DNA from: Pseudomonas wadenswilerensis
Lineage (GTDB): Bacteria > Pseudomonadota > Gammaproteobacteria > Pseudomonadales > Pseudomonadaceae
Reading direction: 5' to 3'
DNA length: 64,000 bases
Assembly: GCF_900497695.1 (NCBI RefSeq)
Contig: NZ_UIDD01000010.1
Span: 682,001 to 746,000 of the forward strand
Shown here: one piece after another, positions 15,649 through 24,255 of the stretch
Layout of the letters: every line of letters begins with the position of its first letter
How positions within the stretch are numbered: the stretch's first letter is position 1
Translations under genes and position numbers: made by a program
The notes under the pieces: generated by a model
The model's input: the letters and a program-made list of their open reading frames with translations, nothing else
Told to the model about the DNA's origin: nothing
Databases searched by the model: none

Positions 15649-18348
15649 ATGCCCCAGGTGGATCCCGAGCTGTTCGATCGCGGCCAGTTCCAGGCGGAAC
15701 TGGCCCTCAAGGCAAGCCCCATCGCTGCCTTCAAGAAAGCCATCCGCCAGGCCGGCGAGGTGCTCGACAACCGTTTTCGCAGCGGTCGCGAGATCCGCCG
15801 GCTGATCGAGGACCGCGCCTGGTTCGTCGACAACATCCTGCAACAGGCCTGGAATCAGTTCACCTGGAGCGAAGACGCCGATATTGCCCTGATCGCCACC
15901 GGCGGTTACGGGCGCGGCGAGCTGCACCCCTACTCCGACATCGACCTGTTGATCCTGCTCGACAGCGCCGACCATGAAGTCTTTCGTGACTCGATCGAAC
16001 GCTTTTTGACCCTGCTCTGGGACATTGGCCTGGAAGTGGGCCAGAGCGTGCGCTCAGTCGATGAATGCGCCGAACAGGCCCGCGCCGACCTGACGGTTGT
16101 CACCAACCTAATGGAAAGCCGCACCATCGCCGGCCCCGAGCACCTGCGCCAGCGCATGCTCGAGGTGACCAGCACCGCGCACATGTGGCCGAGCAAGGAA
16201 TTCTTCCTGGCCAAGCGTGCCGAGCAAAAGGCCCGGCACCACAAGTACAACGACACCGAGTACAACCTGGAGCCCAACGTCAAGGGCTCACCGGGCGGGC
16301 TGCGCGACATCCAGACGGTACTGTGGATCGCCCGCCGCCAATACGGCACCCTCAACCTGCATGCCCTGGCCGGCGAAGGCTTCTTGCTGGAAAGCGAGAA
16401 CAACCTGCTGGCCTCGTCCCAGGAGTTTCTCTGGAAGGTGCGCTACGCCCTGCACATGCTGGCCGGGCGCGCCGAAGACCGCCTGCTGTTCGATCACCAG
16501 CGCAGCATCGCCGCCCTGCTCGGTTTTGGCGACGAGAACCCCAAGCGCGCCATCGAACAGTTCATGCAGCAGTACTACCGGGTGGTGATGAGCATCGCCG
16601 AGCTCAGCGACCTGATCATCCAACACTTCGAAGAAGTCATCCTGGACGACGACAGCGGCAGCGCCCAGCCGCTGAATGCGCGCTTCCAGCTCCACGACGG
16701 CTATATCGAGGCAGTGCGCACCAACGTTTTCAAGCGCACGCCGTTCGCCATGCTGGAAATCTTCGTGCTGATGGCCCAGCACCCGGAAATCAAGGGCGTG
16801 CGCGCCGACACCATTCGCCTGCTGCGTGAACACCGGCACCTGATCGACGACGATTTTCGTAACGATATCCGCAACACCAGCCTGTTCATCGAGCTGTTCA
16901 AGTGCGAGATCGGTATCCACCGCAACTTGCGACGAATGAACCGCTACGGCATTCTCGGCCGCTACTTGCCGGAGTTCGGCCTGATCATCGGGCAGATGCA
17001 GCACGACCTGTTCCACATCTATACAGTCGATGCGCACACCCTGAACCTGATCAAGCACCTGCGCAAACTGCAGTACACCCCGGTTTCGGAGAAATTCCCG
17101 CTGGCCAGCAAGCTCATGGGCCGCCTGCCCAAGCCGGAGCTGATCTACCTGGCCGGGCTCTACCACGACATCGGCAAGGGCCGCCAGGGCGACCATTCGG
17201 AGCTGGGCGCAGTGGATGCCCAGGCCTTCTGTGCACGCCATCAGTTGCCGAGCTGGGATAGCCGCCTGATTGTCTGGCTGGTGCAACATCACCTGGTGAT
17301 GTCGACCACTGCCCAGCGCAAGGACCTCTCCGACCCGCAAGTGATCCACGACTTCGCCCAACTGGTCGGCGATGAGACCCGCCTGGACTACCTCTACGTG
17401 CTGACCGTGGCGGATATCAACGCCACCAACCCGAGCCTGTGGAACTCCTGGCGCGCCAGCCTGCTGCGCCAGCTCTACACCGAGACCAAGCGCGCCCTGC
17501 GCCGCGGCCTGGAAAACCCGCTGGACCGCGAAGAACAGATTCGCCAGACCCAGGGCGCGGCCCTGGACATCCTCATTCGCGAGGGCACCGACCCGGACGA
17601 CGTCGAGCAACTGTGGTCGCAGCTGGGCGATGACTACTTTCTGCGCCATACCGCCGCCGACGTCGCCTGGCACAGCGATGCCATCCTTCAGCAGCCGGCC
17701 GATGGCGGACCACTGGTACTGATCAAGGAAACCACCCAGCGCGAGTTCGAGGGCGGCACGCAGATCTTCATCTATGCCCCCGACCAGCACGACTTCTTCG
17801 CCGTGACCGTGGCGGCCATGGACCAGCTCAACCTGAACATCCATGACGCGCGGATCATCACCTCGAGCAGCCAGTTCACCCTCGACACCTATATCGTGCT
17901 CGACAACGATGGCGGCTCTATCGGCGACAATCCCGTGCGGGTCAAGCAGATTCGCGACGGCTTGACCGACGCCCTGCGCAACCCCGACGACTATCCGACC
18001 ATCATTCAGCGCCGGGTACCGCGCCAGCTCAAGCACTTCACCTTTGCCCCGCAGGTGACCATCCATAACGATGCCCAGCGCCCGGTGACCATCCTCGAAC
18101 TCAGCGCCCCCGACCGCCCCGGCCTGCTGGCGCGGATCGGCAAAATCTTCCTGGAGTTCGACCTGTCGCTGCAAAATGCCAAGATTGCCACCCTCGGCGA
18201 ACGGGTCGAAGACGTGTTCTTCATTACCGACGCCGACAACCAGCCCCTGTCCGACCCGCAACTGTGCAGCCGCCTGCAGGATGCGATCGTCGAGCAACTG
18301 CGCGTCGACCAGGCGACCGGGGTGCCTTTGACCCGCCTGACCATTTGA
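15649..18348 (+). CDS. glnD: Bifunctional uridylyltransferase/uridylyl-removing enzyme GlnD
   Basis: GlnD is the glutamine sensor that uridylylates or deuridylylates PII and so controls glutamine synthetase and nitrogen regulation. The 899-residue protein has four domains in order. The nucleotidyltransferase shows GGYGRGELHPYSDIDLLI, with the catalytic Asp pair. A GlnD-specific helical region is followed by the HD hydrolase domain (LYHDIGKGRQGDHS near residue 503). Two C-terminal ACT domains complete it, the second including SAPDRPGLLARIGKIF. It lies between map and dapC, all on the plus strand. Confidence 0.98.
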   Translation: MPQVDPELFDRGQFQAELALKASPIAAFKKAIRQAGEVLDNRFRSGREIRRLIEDRAWFVDNILQQAWNQFTWSEDADIALIATGGYGRGELHPYSDIDLLILLDSADHEVFRDSIERFLTLLWDIGLEVGQSVRSVDECAEQARADLTVVTNLMESRTIAGPEHLRQRMLEVTSTAHMWPSKEFFLAKRAEQKARHHKYNDTEYNLEPNVKGSPGGLRDIQTVLWIARRQYGTLNLHALAGEGFLLESENNLLASSQEFLWKVRYALHMLAGRAEDRLLFDHQRSIAALLGFGDENPKRAIEQFMQQYYRVVMSIAELSDLIIQHFEEVILDDDSGSAQPLNARFQLHDGYIEAVRTNVFKRTPFAMLEIFVLMAQHPEIKGVRADTIRLLREHRHLIDDDFRNDIRNTSLFIELFKCEIGIHRNLRRMNRYGILGRYLPEFGLIIGQMQHDLFHIYTVDAHTLNLIKHLRKLQYTPVSEKFPLASKLMGRLPKPELIYLAGLYHDIGKGRQGDHSELGAVDAQAFCARHQLPSWDSRLIVWLVQHHLVMSTTAQRKDLSDPQVIHDFAQLVGDETRLDYLYVLTVADINATNPSLWNSWRASLLRQLYTETKRALRRGLENPLDREEQIRQTQGAALDILIREGTDPDDVEQLWSQLGDDYFLRHTAADVAWHSDAILQQPADGGPLVLIKETTQREFEGGTQIFIYAPDQHDFFAVTVAAMDQLNLNIHDARIITSSSQFTLDTYIVLDNDGGSIGDNPVRVKQIRDGLTDALRNPDDYPTIIQRRVPRQLKHFTFAPQVTIHNDAQRPVTILELSAPDRPGLLARIGKIFLEFDLSLQNAKIATLGERVEDVFFITDADNQPLSDPQLCSRLQDAIVEQLRVDQATGVPLTRLTI

Positions 18349-18371
18349 CCGTTTGACGAGACCTTGCGCCG

Positions 18372-19565
18372 ATGAACAATGCTTTGAACCAGCTTCAGCC
18401 CTACCCGTTCGAGAAACTCCGTGCGCTGCTCGGCAGCGTTCAGCCAGCAGCGGACAAACGCGCCATTGCCCTGTCGATCGGTGAACCGAAGCATGAGTCG
18501 CCGGCCTTCGTCGCCCAAGCCCTGGCCGACAGCCTCAAGCAGATGGCCGTGTACCCGACCACTGTCGGCCTGCCGGCCCTGCGCCAGGCCATTACCCGCT
18601 GGTGCGAACAACGCTTTGGCGTGCCGGCCGGCTGGCTGGATGCCGACAAACACGTGCTGCCGGTCAACGGCACCCGTGAAGCGCTGTTCGCCTTCACCCA
18701 GGCCGTGGTCAATCGCAGCGACGACGGCCTGGTGATCAGCCCCAACCCGTTCTACCAGATCTACGAAGGCGCAGCCCTGCTGGCCGGCGCCACCCCGCAC
18801 TACCTGCCGTGCCTGGACAGCAACGGCTTCAACCCGGATTTCGACGCGGTGTCGGCCGAGACCTGGCAGCGCTGCCAGATACTTTTCCTCTGCTCCCCAG
18901 GCAACCCCACCGGCGCCCTGGTGCCGATGGAGACCCTGAAAAAGCTGATTGCCCTGGCCGACCAGTACGATTTCGTGATCGCCGCCGACGAGTGCTACAG
19001 CGAGCTGTACTTCGACGAGCAAAGCCCGCCGCCGGGCCTGCTCAGCGCCTGCGTGGAACTGGGCCGCAGCGACTTCAAGCGTTGCGTGGTGTTCCACAGC
19101 CTGTCCAAGCGCTCCAACCTGCCGGGCCTGCGCTCAGGCTTCGTGGCCGGCGACGCCGAGATCATCAAGCCGTTCCTGCTCTACCGCACCTACCACGGCT
19201 GCGCCATGCCGGTACAAACCCAGCTGGCGAGCATTGCCGCCTGGAACGATGAAGAACACGTGCTGGCCAACCGCGACCTGTACCGCGAAAAGTTCGATGC
19301 AGTACTGGCGATCCTCGCCCCGGTACTGGACGTTCAGCGTCCGGACGGCGGCTTCTACCTGTGGGCCAAGGTGCCAGGCGATGACGCCGCGTTCACCCGT
19401 GACCTGTTCGAAGCCCAACACGTGACCGTGGTGCCGGGTTCGTACCTGTCGCGCGAAGTGGATGGCGTCAACCCGGGTGCCGGGCGGGTGCGCATGGCAT
19501 TGGTAGCGCCATTGGCCGAGTGTGTAGAAGCAGCCGAGCGGATTCGCGCGTTCTTGCAGAAGTAA
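18372..19565 (+). CDS. dapC: Succinyldiaminopimelate transaminase
   Basis: This PLP-dependent fold-type I aminotransferase forms N-succinyl-LL-2,6-diaminopimelate from the keto acid in lysine and peptidoglycan synthesis. In the 397-residue sequence the PLP Lys lies in HSLSKRSNLPGLRSG, and LCSPGNPTGA and AADECYSELYFDE are class I aminotransferase hallmarks. The identity as DapC rather than another aminotransferase rests on its position after glnD, as in other pseudomonads, and on dapD and dapE being nearby. It starts 23 bp after glnD. Confidence 0.9.
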   Translation: MNNALNQLQPYPFEKLRALLGSVQPAADKRAIALSIGEPKHESPAFVAQALADSLKQMAVYPTTVGLPALRQAITRWCEQRFGVPAGWLDADKHVLPVNGTREALFAFTQAVVNRSDDGLVISPNPFYQIYEGAALLAGATPHYLPCLDSNGFNPDFDAVSAETWQRCQILFLCSPGNPTGALVPMETLKKLIALADQYDFVIAADECYSELYFDEQSPPPGLLSACVELGRSDFKRCVVFHSLSKRSNLPGLRSGFVAGDAEIIKPFLLYRTYHGCAMPVQTQLASIAAWNDEEHVLANRDLYREKFDAVLAILAPVLDVQRPDGGFYLWAKVPGDDAAFTRDLFEAQHVTVVPGSYLSREVDGVNPGAGRVRMALVAPLAECVEAAERIRAFLQK

Positions 19566-19572
19566 ACGGCCC

Positions 19573-19587
19573 CATCGCGGGGCAAGC
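19573..19587. repeat. Left part of a REP element split by the IS
   Basis: CATCGCGGGGCAAGC just after dapC is the first part of a Pseudomonas REP palindrome. Its continuation, CCGCTCCCACAG, appears on the other side of the insertion sequence from 20840. Rejoined across one copy of the AGC target duplication it reads CGCGGGGCAAGCCCGCTCC, matching the inverted partner at 20858-20882. Confidence 0.85.
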
Positions 19588-19614
19588 TGAACTGGTCAAC
19601 AGATTTTGGACACC
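19588..19614 (+). repeat. IS left terminal inverted repeat
   Basis: This is the OrfB-side end of the element: TGAACTGG, then TCAACA, then GATTTTGGACACC. It pairs with 20810-20836, with mismatches only in the short middle segment. Confidence 0.9.
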
Positions 19615-19623
19615 GGTTTAGGT

Positions 19624-20505
19624 TCATGCCGCAACCTTGAGCTTTTTCTCCATGGCTACCGGGGTTTCATAGCCGTTGTAGCTGTGGAGACGCTTAAGGT
19701 TGTAACGCATCAGATAAGCCTGGATGTCTAACTGTGCTTGCGCTTCGGTTTCGTAACCTTCTGCTGGCATCCACTCAGACTTCAATGCACCGAAGAAGCG
19801 CTCCATGACGGCGTTATCCCAGCACTGGCCTCGGTGACTCATGCTCTGTTCCAGACCGTACTCCTCAAGAGCAGCCCTGAATTTATGGCTGGTGTACTGA
19901 CAGCCCTGATCCGAGTGGAACATCACTCCAGCCGGTCTACCTCTAGATTCGGCCGCCATTCGTAGCGCCTCGCAGGCAAGCCGGGCATCGGCGATCATTG
20001 AGAAAGCCCAGCCCACCACTCGGCGAGCATACAAGTCGATCACAGCCGCCAAGTACAGCCAACGCTTGCCTACCTGGATGTAGGTGACATCGCCGCACCA
20101 CACCTGGTTGACCGTCGAGACGTTGAAGTTTCGCTTGAGCTGGTTACTCGCGATCAATGCTTCTGTGCCCGATGATCGGTAACGATGCGGCCTGCGTTGC
20201 TTGCATTGCAGACCGGCTTCCTTCATCAGCATACGTACCTTGTATCGCCCGGCTTTATGGCCAGCACGACGCAATTCCCGAACCAGCGTTCGCGACCCAG
20301 CAGAGCTACGAGAGGCCTTGAAAAGGCTGGCCATCGTTGAACGCAGATCCTCTCTGACCGGATCCTTTCGTCCCTGGCGTTTTCGCCATGCGTAGAAACT
20401 GCTGCGCCGAACTCCAAGGACGCGACAGCAGTCGAAAACACCAAATTGCTCACTCAGTTCGTTGATCAACGAGAACGATCCTTGGAGTCCCGAGCAGGAG
20501 AGCAC
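19624..20505 (-). CDS. IS3-family transposase OrfB (DDE integrase domain)
   Basis: OrfB is the catalytic part of the transposase. The 293-residue frame has the HTH_21/IS3 N-terminal region (VLGVRRSSFYAWRKR) and then an rve integrase core. The triad is D139 (WCGDVTYI), D199 (FHSDQGCQY) and E235 (NAVMERFFGALKSEW), with the 35-residue D-E spacing of the family. The first possible start in this frame is a GTG at 20505, inside OrfA. Normally OrfB is made as an OrfAB fusion by -1 slippage, but here OrfB is in the +1 frame relative to OrfA, so the fusion may not form. Confidence 0.9.
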   Translation of the reverse strand: MLSCSGLQGSFSLINELSEQFGVFDCCRVLGVRRSSFYAWRKRQGRKDPVREDLRSTMASLFKASRSSAGSRTLVRELRRAGHKAGRYKVRMLMKEAGLQCKQRRPHRYRSSGTEALIASNQLKRNFNVSTVNQVWCGDVTYIQVGKRWLYLAAVIDLYARRVVGWAFSMIADARLACEALRMAAESRGRPAGVMFHSDQGCQYTSHKFRAALEEYGLEQSMSHRGQCWDNAVMERFFGALKSEWMPAEGYETEAQAQLDIQAYLMRYNLKRLHSYNGYETPVAMEKKLKVAA

Positions 20506-20767
20506 TGGCCTTTTTTAGGATTTCGATATCCCGGTCCTTTTGCCGGACTAGCGCTTCCAGCTCCTGGATTCGCTGCTGCTCTGGAGTGATGGCCTTGGCG
20601 CCGACTGGTGTTTGACCTTCTCGTTCCTGGCGCAGTTGCTCGACCCAGCGACGAAGCGCGGTCCGCCCTAGGCCAAGGCTCTCGCAGACATCAGGGACTG
20701 ACTCACCATCGTCCAGCACCATCTCGGCAGCTTTGATTTTGAATTCGTTCGAGTAAGATTTTCGCAC
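20450..20767 (-). CDS. IS3-family transposase OrfA (helix-turn-helix)
   Basis: OrfA binds the element ends through an N-terminal helix-turn-helix and multimerises by a leucine zipper. The GTG at 20767 has GGAGG eight bases upstream and gives 105 residues, starting (M)RKSYSNEFKIKAAEMV and followed by SVPDVCESLGLGRTALRRWVEQLR. The zipper-like part is IQELEALVRQKDRDIEIL. A perfect slippery heptamer A-AAA-AAG (20516-20510) lies in frame at ILKKAS, the expected frameshift site. The tail after it (LLLGTPRIVLVDQRTE) looks unlike normal OrfA tails and is probably read in a shifted frame. Confidence 0.85.
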   Translation of the reverse strand: MRKSYSNEFKIKAAEMVLDDGESVPDVCESLGLGRTALRRWVEQLRQEREGQTPVGAKAITPEQQRIQELEALVRQKDRDIEILKKASALLLGTPRIVLVDQRTE

Positions 20768-20809
20768 TGATTTTGCCTCCAATTGGGCGCCATAATAGCG
20801 CCCGACGAA

Positions 20810-20836
20810 GGTGTCCAAAATCATTAGGCCAGTTCA
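20810..20836 (-). repeat. IS right terminal inverted repeat
   Basis: This is the OrfA-side end of the element. Read on the minus strand it begins TGAACTGGCC and contains GATTTTGGACACC. The adjoining AGC at 20837-20839 matches the AGC at 19585-19587. Confidence 0.9.
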
Positions 20837-20882
20837 AGCCCGCTCCCACAGATGATGGTAGGAGCGGGCTTGCCCCGCGATG
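20837..20882. repeat. Right part of the split REP plus its inverted partner
   Basis: AGCCCGCTCCCACAG (20837 onward) completes the REP cut by the IS. After a short GATGATG-containing spacer, GTAGGAGCGGGCTTGCCC and then CGCGATG (20858-20882) form the inverted second REP. The pair could fold as a REP doublet and ends two bases before the antiporter stop codon. Confidence 0.85.
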
Positions 20883-20884
20883 CT

Positions 20885-22531
20885 TTACTTCACCGGCCCC
20901 AGATTCGCCTCACTCATGTCCAGCTCCCCCAGCACCTGACGCACCACGTCATCACCGATCTGATGCTGGCGATGCAGGTTGTACAGCTCCAGACGCTGGG
21001 CCCGCAGCGCGCGCAGGCGCAAGCGCCGTTCGAGTTGGTCCATTTGCGCGGCCAGGGCCTGGGCTTCGGCGCTGTCGTTGAAGGTATCGAGCTGATGCCG
21101 GTATTCAGCCATCAACCGCGCCTTGAGTTCAGCCGCCAGGGCTGCCTGGGAGGCATCCAGCGGGGTACCGGCCTCGGCCAGATCTTCTGCCTCAAGCGCG
21201 TGAATCGCCGCCTCGGCCGTGCGTCGCCAGGCCTCCTGGGCTTCCTGGCGCAGGGCGTCATCCGGGCTTTTGGTGACACCGCGCAACAGCAGCGGCAAGG
21301 CGATGCAGGCGGCGACCAGCGACAGCAGAATCACCCCGGCAGCGATGAAAATCAGCAAATCACGCTCCGGGAAGTCCTTGCCGGCGCTGATCAACAGCGG
21401 CACCGACATGACACCGGCCAGGGTCACTGCCCCGCGCACGCCGCCGACGGTCAACAACCAGCAGGAACGGGCGTTGGGCACCAGCACCAGGTCTTCTTTA
21501 CCGCGCCAGCGGCGGATCACGCCAATCAGGCGCCAGATGCTCTGCACCCAGATAAAGCGCAGGGCCAGCAGTACCGCAAAGATCGCCACTACATCCAGGC
21601 AGCGCCATAGCAAGGTCGGCCACAGCGAGGCTTCGTGACTGGTCACCGCCTTGATGATGTCGGGCAACTGCAAGCCCAACAACAGAAAGATCAGACCGTT
21701 GAAAGCGAACTCCAGCAGCGACCAGACGCTGCGGTTGAGCAGGCGCGTGCTGGTCTGCCGGGGCAGCAGGTCGAGCCAGCTCTGCATCATCCCCGCCGCT
21801 ACCGCCGAGAGAATGCCGGAGGCACCCAGGCGCTCGGCCAGCACATAAGCGGCAAACGGCAGCAGCAACATGAACACGACATGGGTGGCCGGGTCATCCC
21901 AGCCGCGGGCGATCATCCAGGCGCGCAGGCGGCCGACCAGCCAGCTCTGGGCCACACCGATGGCCAGGCCACCGACGGCGACCAGCACGAAGGTCAGGCT
22001 GGCCTCGGCCAGGGAGAACACGCCGGTGATTGCCGCCGCCAGGGCGAACTTGAAGGTCACCAGGCCCGAGGCGTCGTTCATCAGCGCCTCGCCCTGGAGC
22101 ATGTGCATCAGGGGCGTCGGCAGGCGGTCCTGGGTGATTGCCGAGACCGCCACGGCGTCGGTGGGCGACAGTACCGCCGCCAGGGCAAAGGCCACCGGCA
22201 GAGGAATGCTGGGCAGGATCCAGTGAATGAAATAGCCGGCACCTACTACGGTAAACAGGACCAGGCCGACCGCCAGGGTCAGGATCGGCCCGCGTAGCCG
22301 CCAGAGGTCGCGCTTGGGCATCCGCCAGCCATCGGAAAACAGCAGCGGTGGCAGGAACAAGAACAGAAACAATTCCGGGTCCAGGGCCACGTGCAGGCCC
22401 AGGGTCGGCCACGCCAGCAAGGCGCCAGCGGCAATCTGTACCAGCGGCAGGGGCAGCGGGATCATCCGCCCGACCAGTTTGGAAACACTCACCAGCATCA
22501 GCAGGATGAGAACGGTGTAGGCTGATTGCAT
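20885..22531 (-). CDS. Na+/H+ antiporter, CPA1 family
   Basis: This is a cation/proton antiporter of the inner membrane with a role in pH and sodium homeostasis. The 548-residue protein has about twelve hydrophobic segments over the first 400 residues. The transport-site motif LSPTDAVAVSAI (discontinuous helix) and ALMNDASGLV, with the conserved ND, are typical of CPA1/NhaP-like carriers, as is FLPPLLFSDGW. A C-terminal charged and probably helical cytosolic domain of about 140 residues follows (LRQEAQEAWRRTAEAAIHAL), as in YjcE-type proteins. Cation specificity cannot be read from sequence. The gene ends next to the REP/IS locus. Confidence 0.9.
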   Translation of the reverse strand: MQSAYTVLILLMLVSVSKLVGRMIPLPLPLVQIAAGALLAWPTLGLHVALDPELFLFLFLPPLLFSDGWRMPKRDLWRLRGPILTLAVGLVLFTVVGAGYFIHWILPSIPLPVAFALAAVLSPTDAVAVSAITQDRLPTPLMHMLQGEALMNDASGLVTFKFALAAAITGVFSLAEASLTFVLVAVGGLAIGVAQSWLVGRLRAWMIARGWDDPATHVVFMLLLPFAAYVLAERLGASGILSAVAAGMMQSWLDLLPRQTSTRLLNRSVWSLLEFAFNGLIFLLLGLQLPDIIKAVTSHEASLWPTLLWRCLDVVAIFAVLLALRFIWVQSIWRLIGVIRRWRGKEDLVLVPNARSCWLLTVGGVRGAVTLAGVMSVPLLISAGKDFPERDLLIFIAAGVILLSLVAACIALPLLLRGVTKSPDDALRQEAQEAWRRTAEAAIHALEAEDLAEAGTPLDASQAALAAELKARLMAEYRHQLDTFNDSAEAQALAAQMDQLERRLRLRALRAQRLELYNLHRQHQIGDDVVRQVLGELDMSEANLGPVK

Positions 22532-22761
22532 TCAGCGAGTCCTGTTCAATTCAAACGCATTCAATAACTTATGCGGGGCTGGGCACGGCATTGCCATTGA
22601 AACGACATATTAGCCGCTTAGGCTGCCGGCGCACCGCTGCACAAAAGTCGCAGAACCGTCCAGAACCTGTAACACAATGCTACAAAGAGCCGTGGCAACG
22701 CCAACCCAAAGCCGCCGACCATGGCATAATCCTTCACCATTTTTTCCCAGGGGGGCAAGAC

Positions 22762-23124
22762 ATGACCAAACGCGACACGCCATTGCACCTTTATGGAATC
22801 AAGGCCTGCGACACCATGAAGAAAGCCCGCACCTGGCTCGAAAACCAGGGCCTGGGCTACGATTTCCACGACTACAAGACCCAGGGCATTGACCGTGCGA
22901 GCCTTGAGCGCTGGTGCAATGAACATGGCTGGCAAACAGTACTCAACCGTGCTGGCACCACCTTCCGCAAACTAGACGACGCCCAGAAGGCCGATCTCGA
23001 CCAGCTCAAGGCCATCGAACTGATGCTGGCCCAACCGTCGATGATCAAGCGCCCTGTGCTCGACCTCGGTAAGCGGACCCTGGTCGGCTTCAAGCCTGAT
23101 CTGTACGCGGCCGCCCTTCAGTAA
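22762..23124 (+). CDS. ArsC-family reductase (YffB/Spx-like)
   Basis: This small 120-residue thioredoxin-fold protein starts MTKRDTPLHLYGIKACDTMKKA. A single Cys at the ArsC/Spx active-site position (ACDTMKKA) and the C-terminal RPVLDLGKRTLVGFKPD match the YffB subgroup of the arsenate reductase family. Members have glutathione-dependent thiol reductase features but no proven arsenate role, so I do not call it arsC. GGGGGGC precedes the ATG at 22762, and a possible -10 (CATAAT) lies near 22725. The 230-bp region upstream (22532-22761) is shared with the divergent antiporter and shows nothing else. dapD follows after 42 bp. Confidence 0.88.
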   Translation: MTKRDTPLHLYGIKACDTMKKARTWLENQGLGYDFHDYKTQGIDRASLERWCNEHGWQTVLNRAGTTFRKLDDAQKADLDQLKAIELMLAQPSMIKRPVLDLGKRTLVGFKPDLYAAALQ

Positions 23125-23166
23125 CCCGGCGCCGAGCTTTCATTCAATTTCGCAAGAGGTAACTGC

Positions 23167-24201
23167 ATGTCCACTTCCCTGTTCAGCCTGGCCTTCGGTG
23201 TCGGCACCCAGAACCGTCAAGGCGCCTGGCTGGAAGTCTTCTACGCACAACCGCTGATCAACCCGGCTGCCGAACTGGTCGCTGCCATCGCCCCGGTCCT
23301 GGGCTATGAAGGCGGCAACCAGGCGATCGCCTTCAGCACCAGCCAGGCTGCCCAGCTGGCCGAAGCCCTCAAGGGTGTCGATGCTGCCCAGGCCGCACTG
23401 CTGACCCGCCTGGCCGAAAGCAACAAGCCGCTGGTAGTCACCCTGCTGGCCGAAGACGCCGCGCTGACGTCCACCCCGGAAGCCTACCTGAAGCTGCACC
23501 TGCTTTCGCACCGCCTGGTCAAGCCACACGGCCTGAACCTGGCCGGTATCTTCCCGCTGCTACCGAACGTGGCCTGGACCAGCCAGGGCGCCGTCGACCT
23601 GGCGGAGCTTGCCGAGCAGCAACTGGAAGCGCGCCTGAAGGGCGAGCTGCTGGAAGTGTTCTCGGTGGACAAGTTCCCGAAAATGACCGATTACGTAGTC
23701 CCTGCCGGCGTGCGTATTGCCGACAGCGCCCGTGTACGCCTGGGCGCCTACATCGGCGAAGGCACCACCATCATGCACGAAGGCTTCGTCAACTTTAACG
23801 CCGGCACCGAAGGCCCGGGCATGATCGAAGGCCGCGTTTCCGCGGGCGTCTTCGTCGGCAAGGGTTCGGACCTGGGCGGCGGCTGCTCGACCATGGGCAC
23901 CCTGTCCGGCGGCGGCAACATCGTCATCAAGGTTGGCGAAGGCTGCCTGATCGGCGCCAACGCCGGTATCGGCATCCCGCTGGGCGACCGCAACACCGTT
24001 GAAGCCGGCCTGTACATCACTGCCGGCACCAAGGTGAACCTGCTGGACGAGAACAACCAGTTGGTCAAGGTCGTCAAAGCCCGCGACCTGGCCGGCCAGA
24101 CCGACCTGCTGTTCCGCCGCAACTCGCTGAACGGTGCCGTGGAGTGCAAGACCCACAAGTCGGCCATCGAGCTGAACGAAGCGCTGCACGCCCACAACTA
24201 A
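23167..24201 (+). CDS. dapD: 2,3,4,5-tetrahydropyridine-2,6-dicarboxylate N-succinyltransferase
   Basis: DapD succinylates tetrahydrodipicolinate, the step before DapC in the succinylase branch of lysine/DAP synthesis. The 344-residue product is the long DapD form found in pseudomonads. It has an N-terminal domain and then a left-handed beta-helix from about residue 180 (VRLGAYIGEGTTIMHEGFVNFNAGTEG, then GCSTMGTLSGGGNI). AAGAGGTAACTGC precedes the ATG. A clear hairpin with a T-run follows the stop, so the ArsC-like gene and dapD form a short transcription unit. Confidence 0.96.
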   Translation: MSTSLFSLAFGVGTQNRQGAWLEVFYAQPLINPAAELVAAIAPVLGYEGGNQAIAFSTSQAAQLAEALKGVDAAQAALLTRLAESNKPLVVTLLAEDAALTSTPEAYLKLHLLSHRLVKPHGLNLAGIFPLLPNVAWTSQGAVDLAELAEQQLEARLKGELLEVFSVDKFPKMTDYVVPAGVRIADSARVRLGAYIGEGTTIMHEGFVNFNAGTEGPGMIEGRVSAGVFVGKGSDLGGGCSTMGTLSGGGNIVIKVGEGCLIGANAGIGIPLGDRNTVEAGLYITAGTKVNLLDENNQLVKVVKARDLAGQTDLLFRRNSLNGAVECKTHKSAIELNEALHAHN

Positions 24202-24209
24202 GTGGTACC

Positions 24210-24241
24210 ATCGGGTCTGGCCTAACGCCAGGCCCGATTTT
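24210..24241 (+). terminator. Intrinsic terminator after dapD
   Basis: ATCGGG-T-CTGGC and GCCAG-G-CCCGAT form an 11-pair stem, with one T-G interior pair, around a CTAAC loop. TTTT follows, 8 bases after the dapD stop. csdA starts 15 bp later, so it needs its own promoter or read-through. Confidence 0.85.
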
Positions 24242-24255
24242 CAGGTCCGATCATC

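Larger units (their letters stand above)
19588..20836 (-). mobile_element. IS3-family insertion sequence (1249 bp)
   Basis: The element is bounded by imperfect 27-bp terminal inverted repeats that begin TGAACTGG and share GATTTTGGACACC. It encodes OrfA and OrfB on the minus strand and is flanked by a 3-bp direct repeat AGC (19585-19587 and 20837-20839), as IS3-family elements generate. The DDE catalytic triad is intact. The overlap region looks shifted by one base relative to the usual -1 arrangement (see findings). The insertion lies between dapC and the antiporter gene, inside a REP palindrome, so it interrupts no gene. Confidence 0.93.

Noticed and set aside
16288..18297. A 669-codon open frame opposite glnD
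   Set aside because: It is antisense to all the conserved GlnD domains, and its own translation matches nothing I recognise.
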